A stretch of 64,000 bases of DNA, taken from Corynebacterium aurimucosum ATCC 700975 (GTDB lineage Bacteria > Actinomycetota > Actinomycetes > Mycobacteriales > Mycobacteriaceae). The notes beneath the pieces are model-generated. The model made no database searches, had not been told where the DNA came from, and was given only the letters and a program-made list of their open reading frames with translations. The DNA lies in contig NZ_VDTC01000006.1 of the NCBI RefSeq assembly GCF_007672725.1, positions 62,001-126,000 of the forward strand, written 5' to 3'. The translations under genes were made by a program, and so were the position numbers. Positions within the stretch are counted from its first letter, which is position 1; the number at the start of each line of letters is the position of its first letter. Shown here one piece after another: positions 53,902 through 63,382 of the stretch.

Positions 53902-56786
53902 TGAAGAAACTCACTCGTGTACTTGCCCTATCCGCGGCGGTGACTATCGCTGGATTCGGTGGCAGCTTAGGCGCGGTAGCGCAGGACGCTCCGCCGCCTC
54001 CGGAAGCCCCTGCGGCCCCTGAAGCCCCAGAAGCCCAGCCGGAAGAAAGCCCTGAGGGAATCGGTTCCGAATCCTCGCTCTCTGAGGTTTCGCAAAAGAA
54101 CCTGTCCGATTTCGGCTCCTGTATTGCCAGCGAGAAGTCTGCGGACCTGCTTTTTGTTCTTGACCAATCAGCGTCGTTGGTGGGCTATGAAGGCTCTCAG
54201 CCGACGGACGCCGATGCCTTCCGCGTCGATGCCACGGGGGACATCGTGAAGCAGCTGGCACACCTCGGGGAAGATAACGGCGCAGACATCAACGTGAAAC
54301 TCGCTGGCTTTGGTTCTGACTATTACAGCGATCCGGCTGAGTACGGCGGGTGGACCAATGTCTCCGGAAACGGTGATGCCCTGCAGGGGGAGTTGGACAA
54401 GTTCCGCAAGGAGGACCGCGTAGCGGACCTCGAAACCAACTACGGCGCGGCTTATAAAGGCGCGTTAAAGGAACTGGCGTCTCACCAAGGAAGTAGCTGC
54501 CGCGGCATCGTGTTCTTTACCGATGGCAAGTACTACACCGACGCCGAGGCCAACGATCTCCAGGGTGCACAGGACAAGCTGTGTGAGGTCAATTCCTCTG
54601 TCACCGCCTTCCGTAACTCCAATATCCGCCTCTTTAACGTGGGACTCGTTCCGGCGGCGGAAGCCCAGGACCAGGTCCGCCAGCTCACCCGCATGGCGGA
54701 GGGGGAAGACTGCGGCCAGGGTGCGCCGAATGGTGCATTCTTCGACGCGGGTGAGGACCCGGCAGCACTGTTCGCGGCCTTCCGTAACCTCATCCCCACC
54801 TCGGGTGGTGTAACCAAGGACGGCAACTTCAAAGACCAGTTTGATTTCGTCCTCGATGACTCCGTATCCCCTGTGCGTTTGTCGGCGGTACCGAAGAACT
54901 CGGTGGGTGAGGACGATCTCATCCCAACTCTGACGGGCCCCGATGGCGAAACCGTGGAACTCAAGCCGGATACCACAAGCGTCGCTGGTGCGAAGGTCTC
55001 CGTGACGGAGAACAACAAGCTGCCGGGCATGGTTGATATCGCGATGGAAAAGGACGGCGATTCCTGGGCAGGCGCGTGGACTTTTGGCTACAAGGTGGCA
55101 GAGGGGACCGAAGGCGAGTACCTCGCATCCGTTGTCATGGTGCCGGGCCTTAACCTGGACCTCAAGACGGAAGATGGCGCCAAGGTAGAAGGCGGCATCA
55201 ACTCTGACCAGGTTTTGAAGGGACAGTTGGTCGATGGCCACGGCGAGCCCCGTGCGCTGGAGGGCCAGGGAACCCTTCATGCGGAGTTCGTGCCGGAGGA
55301 TGGTTCCCCGGTTGCCCTCGTGGACAATGCCCCCATCACCGATGGGCAGCCAGTAGACATTCCGCTGGAGAAGGTGGAAAACGCAGCATCCGGTCAGCTC
55401 GTGACCCGCGTGGAAATCACCACTAAGGACACAGGTGAGCGCCCGGGTTCGAAGCTGGACCCCATCAACGCGGAAACGCCGCTGACGGTTACCCCGGTCA
55501 ATATGCCGACTGTGGGCTCGGCGCAGACGATCACCATGACGGAGAAAGAAGTTACTGTCGACGTCCCGGTGACCGGCCCCGGCAAGGTATGGGTAGCAGA
55601 CCAGACCGTGGATTCCGCTGACGGGATGCTCCCCTCGGGAGTTCCTGCCGTTGCGGTGAGTTCCAAGCACAACTCGGAGGATTCCGCGCTGGAGCTCTCC
55701 AAGGACGAAAAGGCGACCATCCCGGTGACGTTGAGCGTTGAAGAGATGGCGGATGGCCCGCTGCGCGTGGATCCGGTGATCAACCTGCAGTCTGCTGAGG
55801 ATAACCAGCAAATGGAGCTGCCGCTGACGCTGCAGGGTTCCATGACTGCGCCACTGAGCAAGTCCGCTTTCGGCCTCTCCTTTGTCCTCGCGGTGTTGCT
55901 TGCGCTGCTGATTCCGCTGGCCATCTTGTACCTCATGAAGTGGGTTAGCGGCCGTATTCCGGAAAAGCCCCGAATGTTTGCGAAGACCATCCCGGTACGC
56001 CGCGAGGGCGCCAGCCTCGTGCGCACCGACAATGGCCGCCCGTTCGCGGTGTCCAAGGAAGAGTTCCAGGGCGCTGTTCCGGTGGAGACTACCGGACGCT
56101 CTGCTCGCTTGGGCAGCAATGACGCCAAGGTAAAGATGGGGCTGAGCCCGTTTACCGCCGCCCACGTGGAGGTCCAGCGCGATGGCACCATTTCCGGCAA
56201 GGGCAAGAAGTCCGGCTGCCGGGCAGTTCTGCCGCTTGCGGTGCAGAACACGTGGTTCTTCGTGGGCAACGAGAAGGACCGCGATTCCGGTGAGATTGTC
56301 ATGACCATCGATACGCTGGCCCAGGCCAGCGCGTATGACGAGATGTCGAAGGAGATCAGCCGCCAGGCCCTGCAACTCTTTGACCAAGTCGAATTCCCTG
56401 CCGAGAAGCCCGACAAGGCACAGACACCGCCGCAGTCCGGCCAACCGGGGCAGCCGGTCCAGCAGAACCAGCCTGGCTCCCAGCCGCCGAGCGGTCCGCC
56501 GCCGCAACGTGGACCGCAGCAGGGTGCTCCGCAACCTGGTGGATTCGGCCAGTCCCAACCTTCCGGCCCGTCACCTCACAGCCAGCAAGGGCGTGCGAAC
56601 GGGCCGGGAAGCCCCGGCTTCGGCGGAACGCCAAACGTTGGCGGTGGCACTGGGGTTGGCGGTGGCACTGGCTTTGGTGGGGGCTCTGGCTTTGGGCAAC
56701 CAGGCCAGCAGCGCCCGGGTAATCCTGGTAACCCTGGTACCAACGGCGGCTGGCCCCCAAGCCCGGGATTCGGCTCCCAGGGCTAA
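53901..56786 (+). CDS. Secreted, membrane-anchored VWA-domain protein
   Basis: 961 residues. Signal peptide (KKLTRVLALSAAVTIAGFGG), Pro/Glu linker, then a von Willebrand A domain with MIDAS-type DQSAS at residues 88-92 (LLFVLDQSASLVGYEG) and FFTDGKYYTD further on. Beta-rich repeats follow (~300-650). One transmembrane helix (~656-677, LSFVLAVLLALLIPLAILYL) puts the C terminus in the cytoplasm: a globular domain (~690-830) and a Gly/Pro/Gln/Phe-rich tail with many FG repeats. VWA domains bind proteins via a metal ion, so it may link an outside ligand to the cytoplasmic tubulin-like partner. Confidence 0.82.
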   Translation: MKKLTRVLALSAAVTIAGFGGSLGAVAQDAPPPPEAPAAPEAPEAQPEESPEGIGSESSLSEVSQKNLSDFGSCIASEKSADLLFVLDQSASLVGYEGSQPTDADAFRVDATGDIVKQLAHLGEDNGADINVKLAGFGSDYYSDPAEYGGWTNVSGNGDALQGELDKFRKEDRVADLETNYGAAYKGALKELASHQGSSCRGIVFFTDGKYYTDAEANDLQGAQDKLCEVNSSVTAFRNSNIRLFNVGLVPAAEAQDQVRQLTRMAEGEDCGQGAPNGAFFDAGEDPAALFAAFRNLIPTSGGVTKDGNFKDQFDFVLDDSVSPVRLSAVPKNSVGEDDLIPTLTGPDGETVELKPDTTSVAGAKVSVTENNKLPGMVDIAMEKDGDSWAGAWTFGYKVAEGTEGEYLASVVMVPGLNLDLKTEDGAKVEGGINSDQVLKGQLVDGHGEPRALEGQGTLHAEFVPEDGSPVALVDNAPITDGQPVDIPLEKVENAASGQLVTRVEITTKDTGERPGSKLDPINAETPLTVTPVNMPTVGSAQTITMTEKEVTVDVPVTGPGKVWVADQTVDSADGMLPSGVPAVAVSSKHNSEDSALELSKDEKATIPVTLSVEEMADGPLRVDPVINLQSAEDNQQMELPLTLQGSMTAPLSKSAFGLSFVLAVLLALLIPLAILYLMKWVSGRIPEKPRMFAKTIPVRREGASLVRTDNGRPFAVSKEEFQGAVPVETTGRSARLGSNDAKVKMGLSPFTAAHVEVQRDGTISGKGKKSGCRAVLPLAVQNTWFFVGNEKDRDSGEIVMTIDTLAQASAYDEMSKEISRQALQLFDQVEFPAEKPDKAQTPPQSGQPGQPVQQNQPGSQPPSGPPPQRGPQQGAPQPGGFGQSQPSGPSPHSQQGRANGPGSPGFGGTPNVGGGTGVGGGTGFGGGSGFGQPGQQRPGNPGNPGTNGGWPPSPGFGSQG

Positions 56787-56856
56787 GCCAGTAGGGCAGT
56801 ACACAACAGCCATAAACAGCACAGAAGCGAACCTCCCCTTCGAAAGGTAGTTAAAG

Positions 56857-59800
56857 ATGAAGAAGTTCCTCGTCGTCGGTTGCGGTGGCTCCGGCGCCAA
56901 GACACTGGCGTTCATGATGGATCAGCTCAAGGCCGAGCTGCGAAGCATTGACCCGGACATGACCGAGCTGCCCAAGGCATGGCAGTTCGTCAACATCGAC
57001 GTGCCGCTCGAAGAGGAGGCTGGACCGCAGAAGCTGCCGAATGTAACCCAAAACGGTGGCCACTACGTGGGCATTGGTGCGCGCCAGAACTACAACTCCT
57101 TCGACGAAGGCGTGTCCAGCACCCTGGGCCGTGCCGGCAAGCTCGGTGAGATTGCAACGTGGGCCACGCGCAACCCCTCCACCAACGACGTGAAGCTGGC
57201 TGATGGTGCCGGCCAGTATCGCGCGATTGGCCGCATGCTGACGCTGCCGAATCTCAAGAAGATCCGCCAGTCGCTTAAGGAAGCGGTGGATGAGATGTTC
57301 ACGCAGGAGGCGATCCAGGAGCTCAACCGTCTTAACTACAAACAGACCAAGCTGGATTCTGATACCGGTGATTCCCAGCCGGTTGTCCTCGTTGTCTCCT
57401 CCATGGCGGGTGGCGCAGGCGCCTCGATGTTCCTGGATGTGTGCCGCGTGCTCACTACCATCCCGAACGTGAACTCGCAGGGCACCCTCATCTTCATGTA
57501 CACCCCGGAGATCTTCGCCGATAACAAGGCGGATGACATGGCCGGTGCATGGCCGAACTCGCTGGCCATGTTCGGTGAGGTCGTCGCCGCGCAAATGGGT
57601 AATGCCTACGAGCATGACCGCGCCATCTTCGAGGCCTTCGACATGGGCACCCCGCCGGAGGGGCAGACCTTCGGCCGTATTTTCCCCATCGGTTCCAAGA
57701 TGGGTACCACCAGCGCTCGCTTCGGCGATGGTTCCGCCATGTCCATCTACCGTGGCCTAGGCCGCGCGTTGGCGGGGTTGATGGCTTCCACCAAGGCCAG
57801 CGATAACCTCGTGTCCTATGCGCTGACTAACACTCCGGCCGGTGACGGCGGCCGCCGCTTTTTCGGCTGGGATCGCCCAGATGGCACGCCGTGGGGTCGC
57901 CTGCCCTGGGGTTCGCTGGGTTATGCCCAGGTTTCGATGGGCCGCGACCGCTTTGCCGAATACTCTTCCCAGCGTCTTGCCCGCAGCGCCTTCGAGCGCC
58001 TCTTCAACGGGCACCTCGACCCGCAGAACCCCGAGGCCGGCGAGATGCAGATTGCTAAGAAGCTGGAGGAGCGTCTGCCCAATGCCTTTAGCTCTATGAC
58101 GCTTAATCCCTCCTGGGCACAAGGCGGCCAGATTGATAGCGGCAGCGTGTGGAATTGGCTCAACAGCGTCTTTGGTGGCCAGGCCCAGCAGGCCGCGGAT
58201 AGTGCTGCGAAGCACCTGCAGAACTTCATTCCGGTGGGCCAGGGCCGTAACGTCAACGAATGGCGTGAAGAGTTCGAGGGCAACATGGCCGATCCTCGCA
58301 ATGAACAGGCCATCGCATCTGTTCTGAACAATGCCGCCTATGACATTGTTTACCGCTACGCCAACTTCTTCAGCGATGGTGTCCTCGCCACCGTGGAGTC
58401 AGAGCTCGCTGCGGTGGGCGTGCCTTATGTACGCGAGATGCTCTCCAAAATCACGGACGTGCTCACCAACTCCGACCGCCTCCTGCCGCGCCTGTCTGAG
58501 TACTCCGGCTACTACCAGAACACCCGTGTGCTGGCGAAGCCAGAAGGCGCGGACCCTATCCTCAGCCCGCTGACCGGCAAGGGCCAGATGACGGACCCGA
58601 CTCCTACGGTTAACGCTCTGATGGGCCTGTATTTCAACCAGTTCTACAGCTACGCCCTCATGGCCATTGCTCACCTGCTCAAGGATGTCCTGCAGGACTA
58701 CGCCGATGAGAACCTCTTCCATCTCAAGCGTGAGCTGGGAGATGCCCACGCGGTGCTGGAGAAGGCCGTGTCGAAGCGCCCGGAGACCAACAAGTTGGCT
58801 GACGTCCGCACTGACGAGGTCAACTCGTGGCCGACGGAGCTCGATGAGGTTGTAGAAACCCGCTTCAAGGGCGCCGAGAACGAAATCATGCTGACCGACG
58901 TCAACAGCTTCATCTCGGACTACCGTGACCAGATGCTGCGTACCATCCAGGGACAGCAGTCCACCTCGGATGTCACCAACTACGAGCAGGCTTATCCTTT
59001 TGCGGTTCGTGCGGTCATCCGCGGTGAATGGGAATCACTCGATGCGGCCCAGGCGCCGAATGACACCCTGGCCCCGCAGAAGCGCACCAATGATGCTTAC
59101 TCCAACCGTGCTGGCTGGGTGTCCAAGTACCTCTCGCGCCACCCGCAAAGCGGTGAATCCCGCGAATCCCAGCGCGCGCACTACCGCGCCAAGATTCGCC
59201 CAACTGATTTGCTGGAGCGCTCGCGCCAGTGGATTAACCGCCGTGATTATGAGTTCCAGAAGTTCAACTCGGTGGATCTGCGCCGCTACCTCACCCTTAC
59301 CCCGGATATCAACGAGGTCGAGCACGCGCAGCGTCAGCGCCGGTTCGTCGAGGCTTTCCAGCTGGCCCTGAGCTATGCCCGCCCCTTGGCTGCCGTCAAC
59401 GATGACATGGTTCAGCGTATCCACGGCAAGTCCGTGCAGTACACCTACTCCTTCTCCGATATCCCGTTTGCGGAGCTGGGCTCTGCGGAGACCGGCATTG
59501 CCTCCCAGCTGGAGTCGGTGCTTAGCCGCCCGGAGATTGACGGGCCTTCCACGGTGGCTCTGCGCAACTCGCTGAACATGTCAGACCACGTTCAGCACAT
59601 CGAGATCTTCGGTTCTTACCCCAACTACTCGCCGATCGTCTTCTCCTCCATGTTCAACTACATCGCCAAGGACATCGAGAAGCAGGATAATTTCGACGGT
59701 TCCTGGTGGTCGGAGCGCCGCACCCGACCGCTGCCAGCAGCCCTGCCGCTGACGAAGACGGAGCGCCAGGCCATGGTGGCCGGCTGGATCATCGGACGCA

Positions 59801-60522
59801 TTACCGGCCGCGTTTACATCTCCAACGCCGATGCAGCCAACGCAGCGGCCCACATCTTCGATGACACGGATGGCGGCGTGAATGGATGGGTTGATTTCCC
59901 AGATCCGCTGCTTATCTCGCCGCGCCGCATGATCAAGAAGTCTGACTGGATGCCTTCGGTTCTGGAGTCCATCTTCATCGCCTACGCGAAGGTGCAGGAA
60001 ACCGGACACTATGGTTTTGCCTCTTCGCTCTACCCATACCAGCTGTTGCGCGGGCTTTTCGACGACGGCCTAGACTTCGCCCACTCCGGTGCGTCCACGC
60101 ACCCGGTGGTCCACCGCCTCGCGCAGTTCTTGGCATCCGGTGAAGCCCCGAACCGTGGTGTTATGGGTACCTCCATCCAGGACCGCTACGAATCCTTCGT
60201 GGAGGAGCTGGATAAGTTCGCCCGCGGCGCAGATCACTTCGTGCCGGGCCACACCAACTCCTTGCCGGGACAGGGACGTAAGGAAAAGCCCTTTGCGGAG
60301 GTACGCTCCCGCGAAGTCGCCTCGCATACGCCGTACTACCGTGACTTGGCGCTAGACGTCATCGAGATGGTCCCGGTCATCCGCAACTACCTGAATCAGG
60401 CCAAAACGGTGGCGGAGAACCCCGTCGCCCAGCCTGCCCCGCAGGTGCGCAGCTCCGATTCTGGCTTTGGCCAGGACCTCGCTCCGGAATTCAACCTCAA
60501 CGACCTGGATGACACCTTCTAA
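56857..60522 (+). CDS. Giant tubulin/FtsZ-like protein
   Basis: 1221 residues (SD CGAAAGG before ATG 56857). The N terminus FLVVGCGGSGAKTLAFMMDQ has a GCGGSG phosphate loop (8-13), and SSMAGGAGASMFLDVCRVL (residues 181-199) aligns with the tubulin T4 signature GGGTGTG. This is the Tubulin_2-like pattern seen in uncharacterised bacterial proteins. About 850 further residues form a helical extension with no named domain. The protein ends NLNDLDDTF. It probably binds GTP and may polymerise; its size is three times that of FtsZ. It is coupled with the next gene (TAATG). Confidence 0.8.
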   Translation: MKKFLVVGCGGSGAKTLAFMMDQLKAELRSIDPDMTELPKAWQFVNIDVPLEEEAGPQKLPNVTQNGGHYVGIGARQNYNSFDEGVSSTLGRAGKLGEIATWATRNPSTNDVKLADGAGQYRAIGRMLTLPNLKKIRQSLKEAVDEMFTQEAIQELNRLNYKQTKLDSDTGDSQPVVLVVSSMAGGAGASMFLDVCRVLTTIPNVNSQGTLIFMYTPEIFADNKADDMAGAWPNSLAMFGEVVAAQMGNAYEHDRAIFEAFDMGTPPEGQTFGRIFPIGSKMGTTSARFGDGSAMSIYRGLGRALAGLMASTKASDNLVSYALTNTPAGDGGRRFFGWDRPDGTPWGRLPWGSLGYAQVSMGRDRFAEYSSQRLARSAFERLFNGHLDPQNPEAGEMQIAKKLEERLPNAFSSMTLNPSWAQGGQIDSGSVWNWLNSVFGGQAQQAADSAAKHLQNFIPVGQGRNVNEWREEFEGNMADPRNEQAIASVLNNAAYDIVYRYANFFSDGVLATVESELAAVGVPYVREMLSKITDVLTNSDRLLPRLSEYSGYYQNTRVLAKPEGADPILSPLTGKGQMTDPTPTVNALMGLYFNQFYSYALMAIAHLLKDVLQDYADENLFHLKRELGDAHAVLEKAVSKRPETNKLADVRTDEVNSWPTELDEVVETRFKGAENEIMLTDVNSFISDYRDQMLRTIQGQQSTSDVTNYEQAYPFAVRAVIRGEWESLDAAQAPNDTLAPQKRTNDAYSNRAGWVSKYLSRHPQSGESRESQRAHYRAKIRPTDLLERSRQWINRRDYEFQKFNSVDLRRYLTLTPDINEVEHAQRQRRFVEAFQLALSYARPLAAVNDDMVQRIHGKSVQYTYSFSDIPFAELGSAETGIASQLESVLSRPEIDGPSTVALRNSLNMSDHVQHIEIFGSYPNYSPIVFSSMFNYIAKDIEKQDNFDGSWWSERRTRPLPAALPLTKTERQAMVAGWIIGRITGRVYISNADAANAAAHIFDDTDGGVNGWVDFPDPLLISPRRMIKKSDWMPSVLESIFIAYAKVQETGHYGFASSLYPYQLLRGLFDDGLDFAHSGASTHPVVHRLAQFLASGEAPNRGVMGTSIQDRYESFVEELDKFARGADHFVPGHTNSLPGQGRKEKPFAEVRSREVASHTPYYRDLALDVIEMVPVIRNYLNQAKTVAENPVAQPAPQVRSSDSGFGQDLAPEFNLNDLDDTF

Positions 60523-63359
60523 TGACGAACGTAATTATTTTCGGACACGGCGCCACCGCGGATGACATCCGCTCCCGCCTTTGTGACTTGCGTGCGGTCG
60601 GCCTGCTGCAGGACTTCCTCTGGATCGACTATGCCCACCCCACGAGCGGAGCTGTTGTGCGCTCCTTTACGGAGGAGGGCACGGCGCGCTTGTCGACGCT
60701 CGACGAGGCCCTCCGCAGCTTCAGCGGGGACGTCCTCCTCGCCACGATTGACCCGATGGATGCGGAACAACCGCAGGACGTCGACAAGCTCACGGAGTGG
60801 GTCGGGGCCGTCGACCAGCGCCTGATTCAGGCCTCCAACCTGCGCGTGCGCCTGTTGTTGTCAGCCCTTCCGCGCGAGAGCGTGGACATCGCGCCGCTGC
60901 AGGGCTGGAGCAACCTCGTGCTCTCCCCAGAAGAGGGCGGGACCCCAGCCTCCTCGCGCATTCGCCCGATCAAGCGCACCGCAGATGGCTTCGAGCTTGC
61001 CCAGTTCGCAGCCCCGGCCGTAGCCAGCATCTTTGGTTTATGGCGCGGGATGCCCGAACCGGCCGTGTTGGATCCAGAAACTCATCGCGTCATCGAAACA
61101 GGCGACCGGCAGCGCTTCCGTCTGGTGCGCGCCTTCCACCGCACCATCGATGCCAGTGATATCGAGGACAAGGTCAGGAAGGCCGTTTTCGATCCCAGTC
61201 AGCGCTTGCCGCAGCCGCAGGTCAATAACATTTCGCGCGCCGTGCACTACGCCAATCCGGAACAGCTGACGGATCAGTGCGCTCAGATGTTCATCAACCA
61301 GGAGATTTCCCCGTTGGTGAGCGCTCCGACCGCTTATGAGGAGCTGCAATCTCACAAGGTCAGCGGCTGGGCGGCGCTGAAGGATAATCTGCGCCTGTAC
61401 TGGTCTACTGTGGTGGGCAAGCCGCAGGATTGGGTCGAGGGCCAGCGCGGTGCGATGAACAAGAACGCCGCCACCTTCCTGCAGAAGATGCTCTATGGCC
61501 AAGACTCCAGCGTGGAGGTTGTCTTGGCTGGGCACTCCGGCAAGGGCAGTGGCGCAACGAGCGTCGACGAGCTGCGCCAAGCCAGTGAGCACACCATGCG
61601 AGTCGCCCGGGAGCAGCACTTTTCCTTGGGCCAGGAACCGCAGCTCTCGCGCACGTGGGAGGCCTACCACGACTACGCACTGGGGCTTGTCGACGGTTCC
61701 TGGCGCGACAGCATCGATACCAAGGGCCTGCGCAATAACCAGGGCAACATGTACATCGTGCAGTACGGTGGCCAGTCCGTGCAGGATGTCAGCGCTTCTT
61801 TTGAGGGCTTCCATCCGCTCATGACCAGCACGTTGGGCTATACGCACGAGTCCCAAGCAACCGTCGCGCCTTTCGATCCGGTAGGCGCTGAGCGTTTTGC
61901 CGCCGACATCGAGTACACCAGCCAGCAGACCCGCAATGAAGCGGTCAGCCGCAAGAAGCACGAGTTTGCCTCCTGGCGAGCGAAGAACAGCACCACCTTC
62001 GCGTGGAAGGTAGGCCAGGGCCTCTGGGATAAGCTGGGGCACGCCCAGCAGAAGTACCGCGACGCGCACGCCAAGGCGCGCGAGCTGCAAGAACTGGCCA
62101 ATAGTTTCCAAGCGCGTGATTTCAACGCGGAGAACAAAGCACTGACCCGGAAGCTGCGCACGATGTGGATCGTCCTCTTCGTGGTGCTTGCCCTGATGAC
62201 CTACATGGTGGCTGGCCGCTATAACCCGGACTTGCCGCTGGGTGAGTACCTGCAGTGGTTCGACTGGCCGTGGTACGTCGTGGGCATCATCGTGGTTGTT
62301 CTTCTTTTCCTCGTGTGTTCTTGGGCGGTCTTTACCAAGGCACAGCGTGAGATCTTCGACTACGTGCAGCGGCGAAAGCTGCTGAACCGCAACCAAGAGA
62401 TCGCCGCGCAGAATCTGGCCACGGCCTCTGCGGAGATCTCCCGCATCTCCAACGCCTATAACCAGTTCCTGAGCTGGTCGGCGCTGCTGGGCCGCGCGAT
62501 TTACGCGCCCTTTGGGCGTAAGGAAACGTCGAGTGATCACCTGCGTACGCCGCAGTCGGGTCTTCCGGAGAATGCCCGCATTGCCCAGGCCGTGCTCAAC
62601 CGTGACGATGCCGTGCGCATGACGGATGAAATCCGCTCCCATATTTTCCAAGCGGAGTGGGCACACCGTTCGCTTAAGTCACTGCTCGATGACATGAATG
62701 ACACCTTTGAGCGCAACCGCACCGGCCACTCGGCTGTGGCCCTCAATGAGATGTGGGGAATGGCTGGCCTCGGCTCCAGCACTGCGTTGGATAACCTGTC
62801 CCGCAGCCTTGACCACCCCTACATGCAGGACCGCGATCACAAGCAGCAGGAGTGGCAGAAGGTCATCACGGATCCGCGCATGACCCGCAGCCTGCAGCAA
62901 TACCTCAGCCGCGTGACCTTCCGCGAGGAAGGCGGCAGTCGCGTTCAGAGCACCGCCGAGTTCCTCGACGGCATGAACCAGGAAAAGGGAGCCCTCCAGG
63001 CCTTTAGCTCTAATGCGCTCACTAATGCTGGCGGCGCTGAAGGGTATACCGAAATCGATGGCTCCCGCACGCGCATCGTCGAGGTAGACAGCCAGACCGC
63101 GCTGACCAGCCAGCTTTCGCGCTCTGTGACGGTGGTGCAGTACGGAAAGATCACTGACTTCAAGTACCTGATTCCCGACGCGGCGTCGAATGCCCCGTCC
63201 TTTGTGAATCCTGCGGATCTTTCACTCGACGACCTGGATGACATGGACCACATGGGCTTTAAATCGCCGGTGCAGGGGGATAACCAAGGGCCGACTACGC
63301 AGCCGCCGTTTGGTCGGCCGGAGGCACCGGACCTCTCAGACCTCGACGAAACTTTCTGA
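60522..63359 (+). CDS. Giant two-TM protein partner of the tubulin-like protein
   Basis: 945 residues, ATG overlapping the previous stop. Residues ~1-540 are soluble, including a Rossmann-like start (VIIFGHGATADDIRSRL). Two membrane helices (about 545-563, MWIVLFVVLALMTYMVAGRY, and 585-605, WYVVGIIVVVLLFLVCSWAV) form a hairpin. A cytoplasmic coiled-coil part follows. The C terminus has DLSLDDLDDMDHM and ends APDLSDLDETF, nearly the same peptide as in the tubulin-like protein. The family is not recognised. It probably tethers the tubulin-like protein to the membrane. Confidence 0.78.
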   Translation: MTNVIIFGHGATADDIRSRLCDLRAVGLLQDFLWIDYAHPTSGAVVRSFTEEGTARLSTLDEALRSFSGDVLLATIDPMDAEQPQDVDKLTEWVGAVDQRLIQASNLRVRLLLSALPRESVDIAPLQGWSNLVLSPEEGGTPASSRIRPIKRTADGFELAQFAAPAVASIFGLWRGMPEPAVLDPETHRVIETGDRQRFRLVRAFHRTIDASDIEDKVRKAVFDPSQRLPQPQVNNISRAVHYANPEQLTDQCAQMFINQEISPLVSAPTAYEELQSHKVSGWAALKDNLRLYWSTVVGKPQDWVEGQRGAMNKNAATFLQKMLYGQDSSVEVVLAGHSGKGSGATSVDELRQASEHTMRVAREQHFSLGQEPQLSRTWEAYHDYALGLVDGSWRDSIDTKGLRNNQGNMYIVQYGGQSVQDVSASFEGFHPLMTSTLGYTHESQATVAPFDPVGAERFAADIEYTSQQTRNEAVSRKKHEFASWRAKNSTTFAWKVGQGLWDKLGHAQQKYRDAHAKARELQELANSFQARDFNAENKALTRKLRTMWIVLFVVLALMTYMVAGRYNPDLPLGEYLQWFDWPWYVVGIIVVVLLFLVCSWAVFTKAQREIFDYVQRRKLLNRNQEIAAQNLATASAEISRISNAYNQFLSWSALLGRAIYAPFGRKETSSDHLRTPQSGLPENARIAQAVLNRDDAVRMTDEIRSHIFQAEWAHRSLKSLLDDMNDTFERNRTGHSAVALNEMWGMAGLGSSTALDNLSRSLDHPYMQDRDHKQQEWQKVITDPRMTRSLQQYLSRVTFREEGGSRVQSTAEFLDGMNQEKGALQAFSSNALTNAGGAEGYTEIDGSRTRIVEVDSQTALTSQLSRSVTVVQYGKITDFKYLIPDAASNAPSFVNPADLSLDDLDDMDHMGFKSPVQGDNQGPTTQPPFGRPEAPDLSDLDETF

Positions 63360-63382
63360 CGAGACCTCCTTAAGGAACGTTG

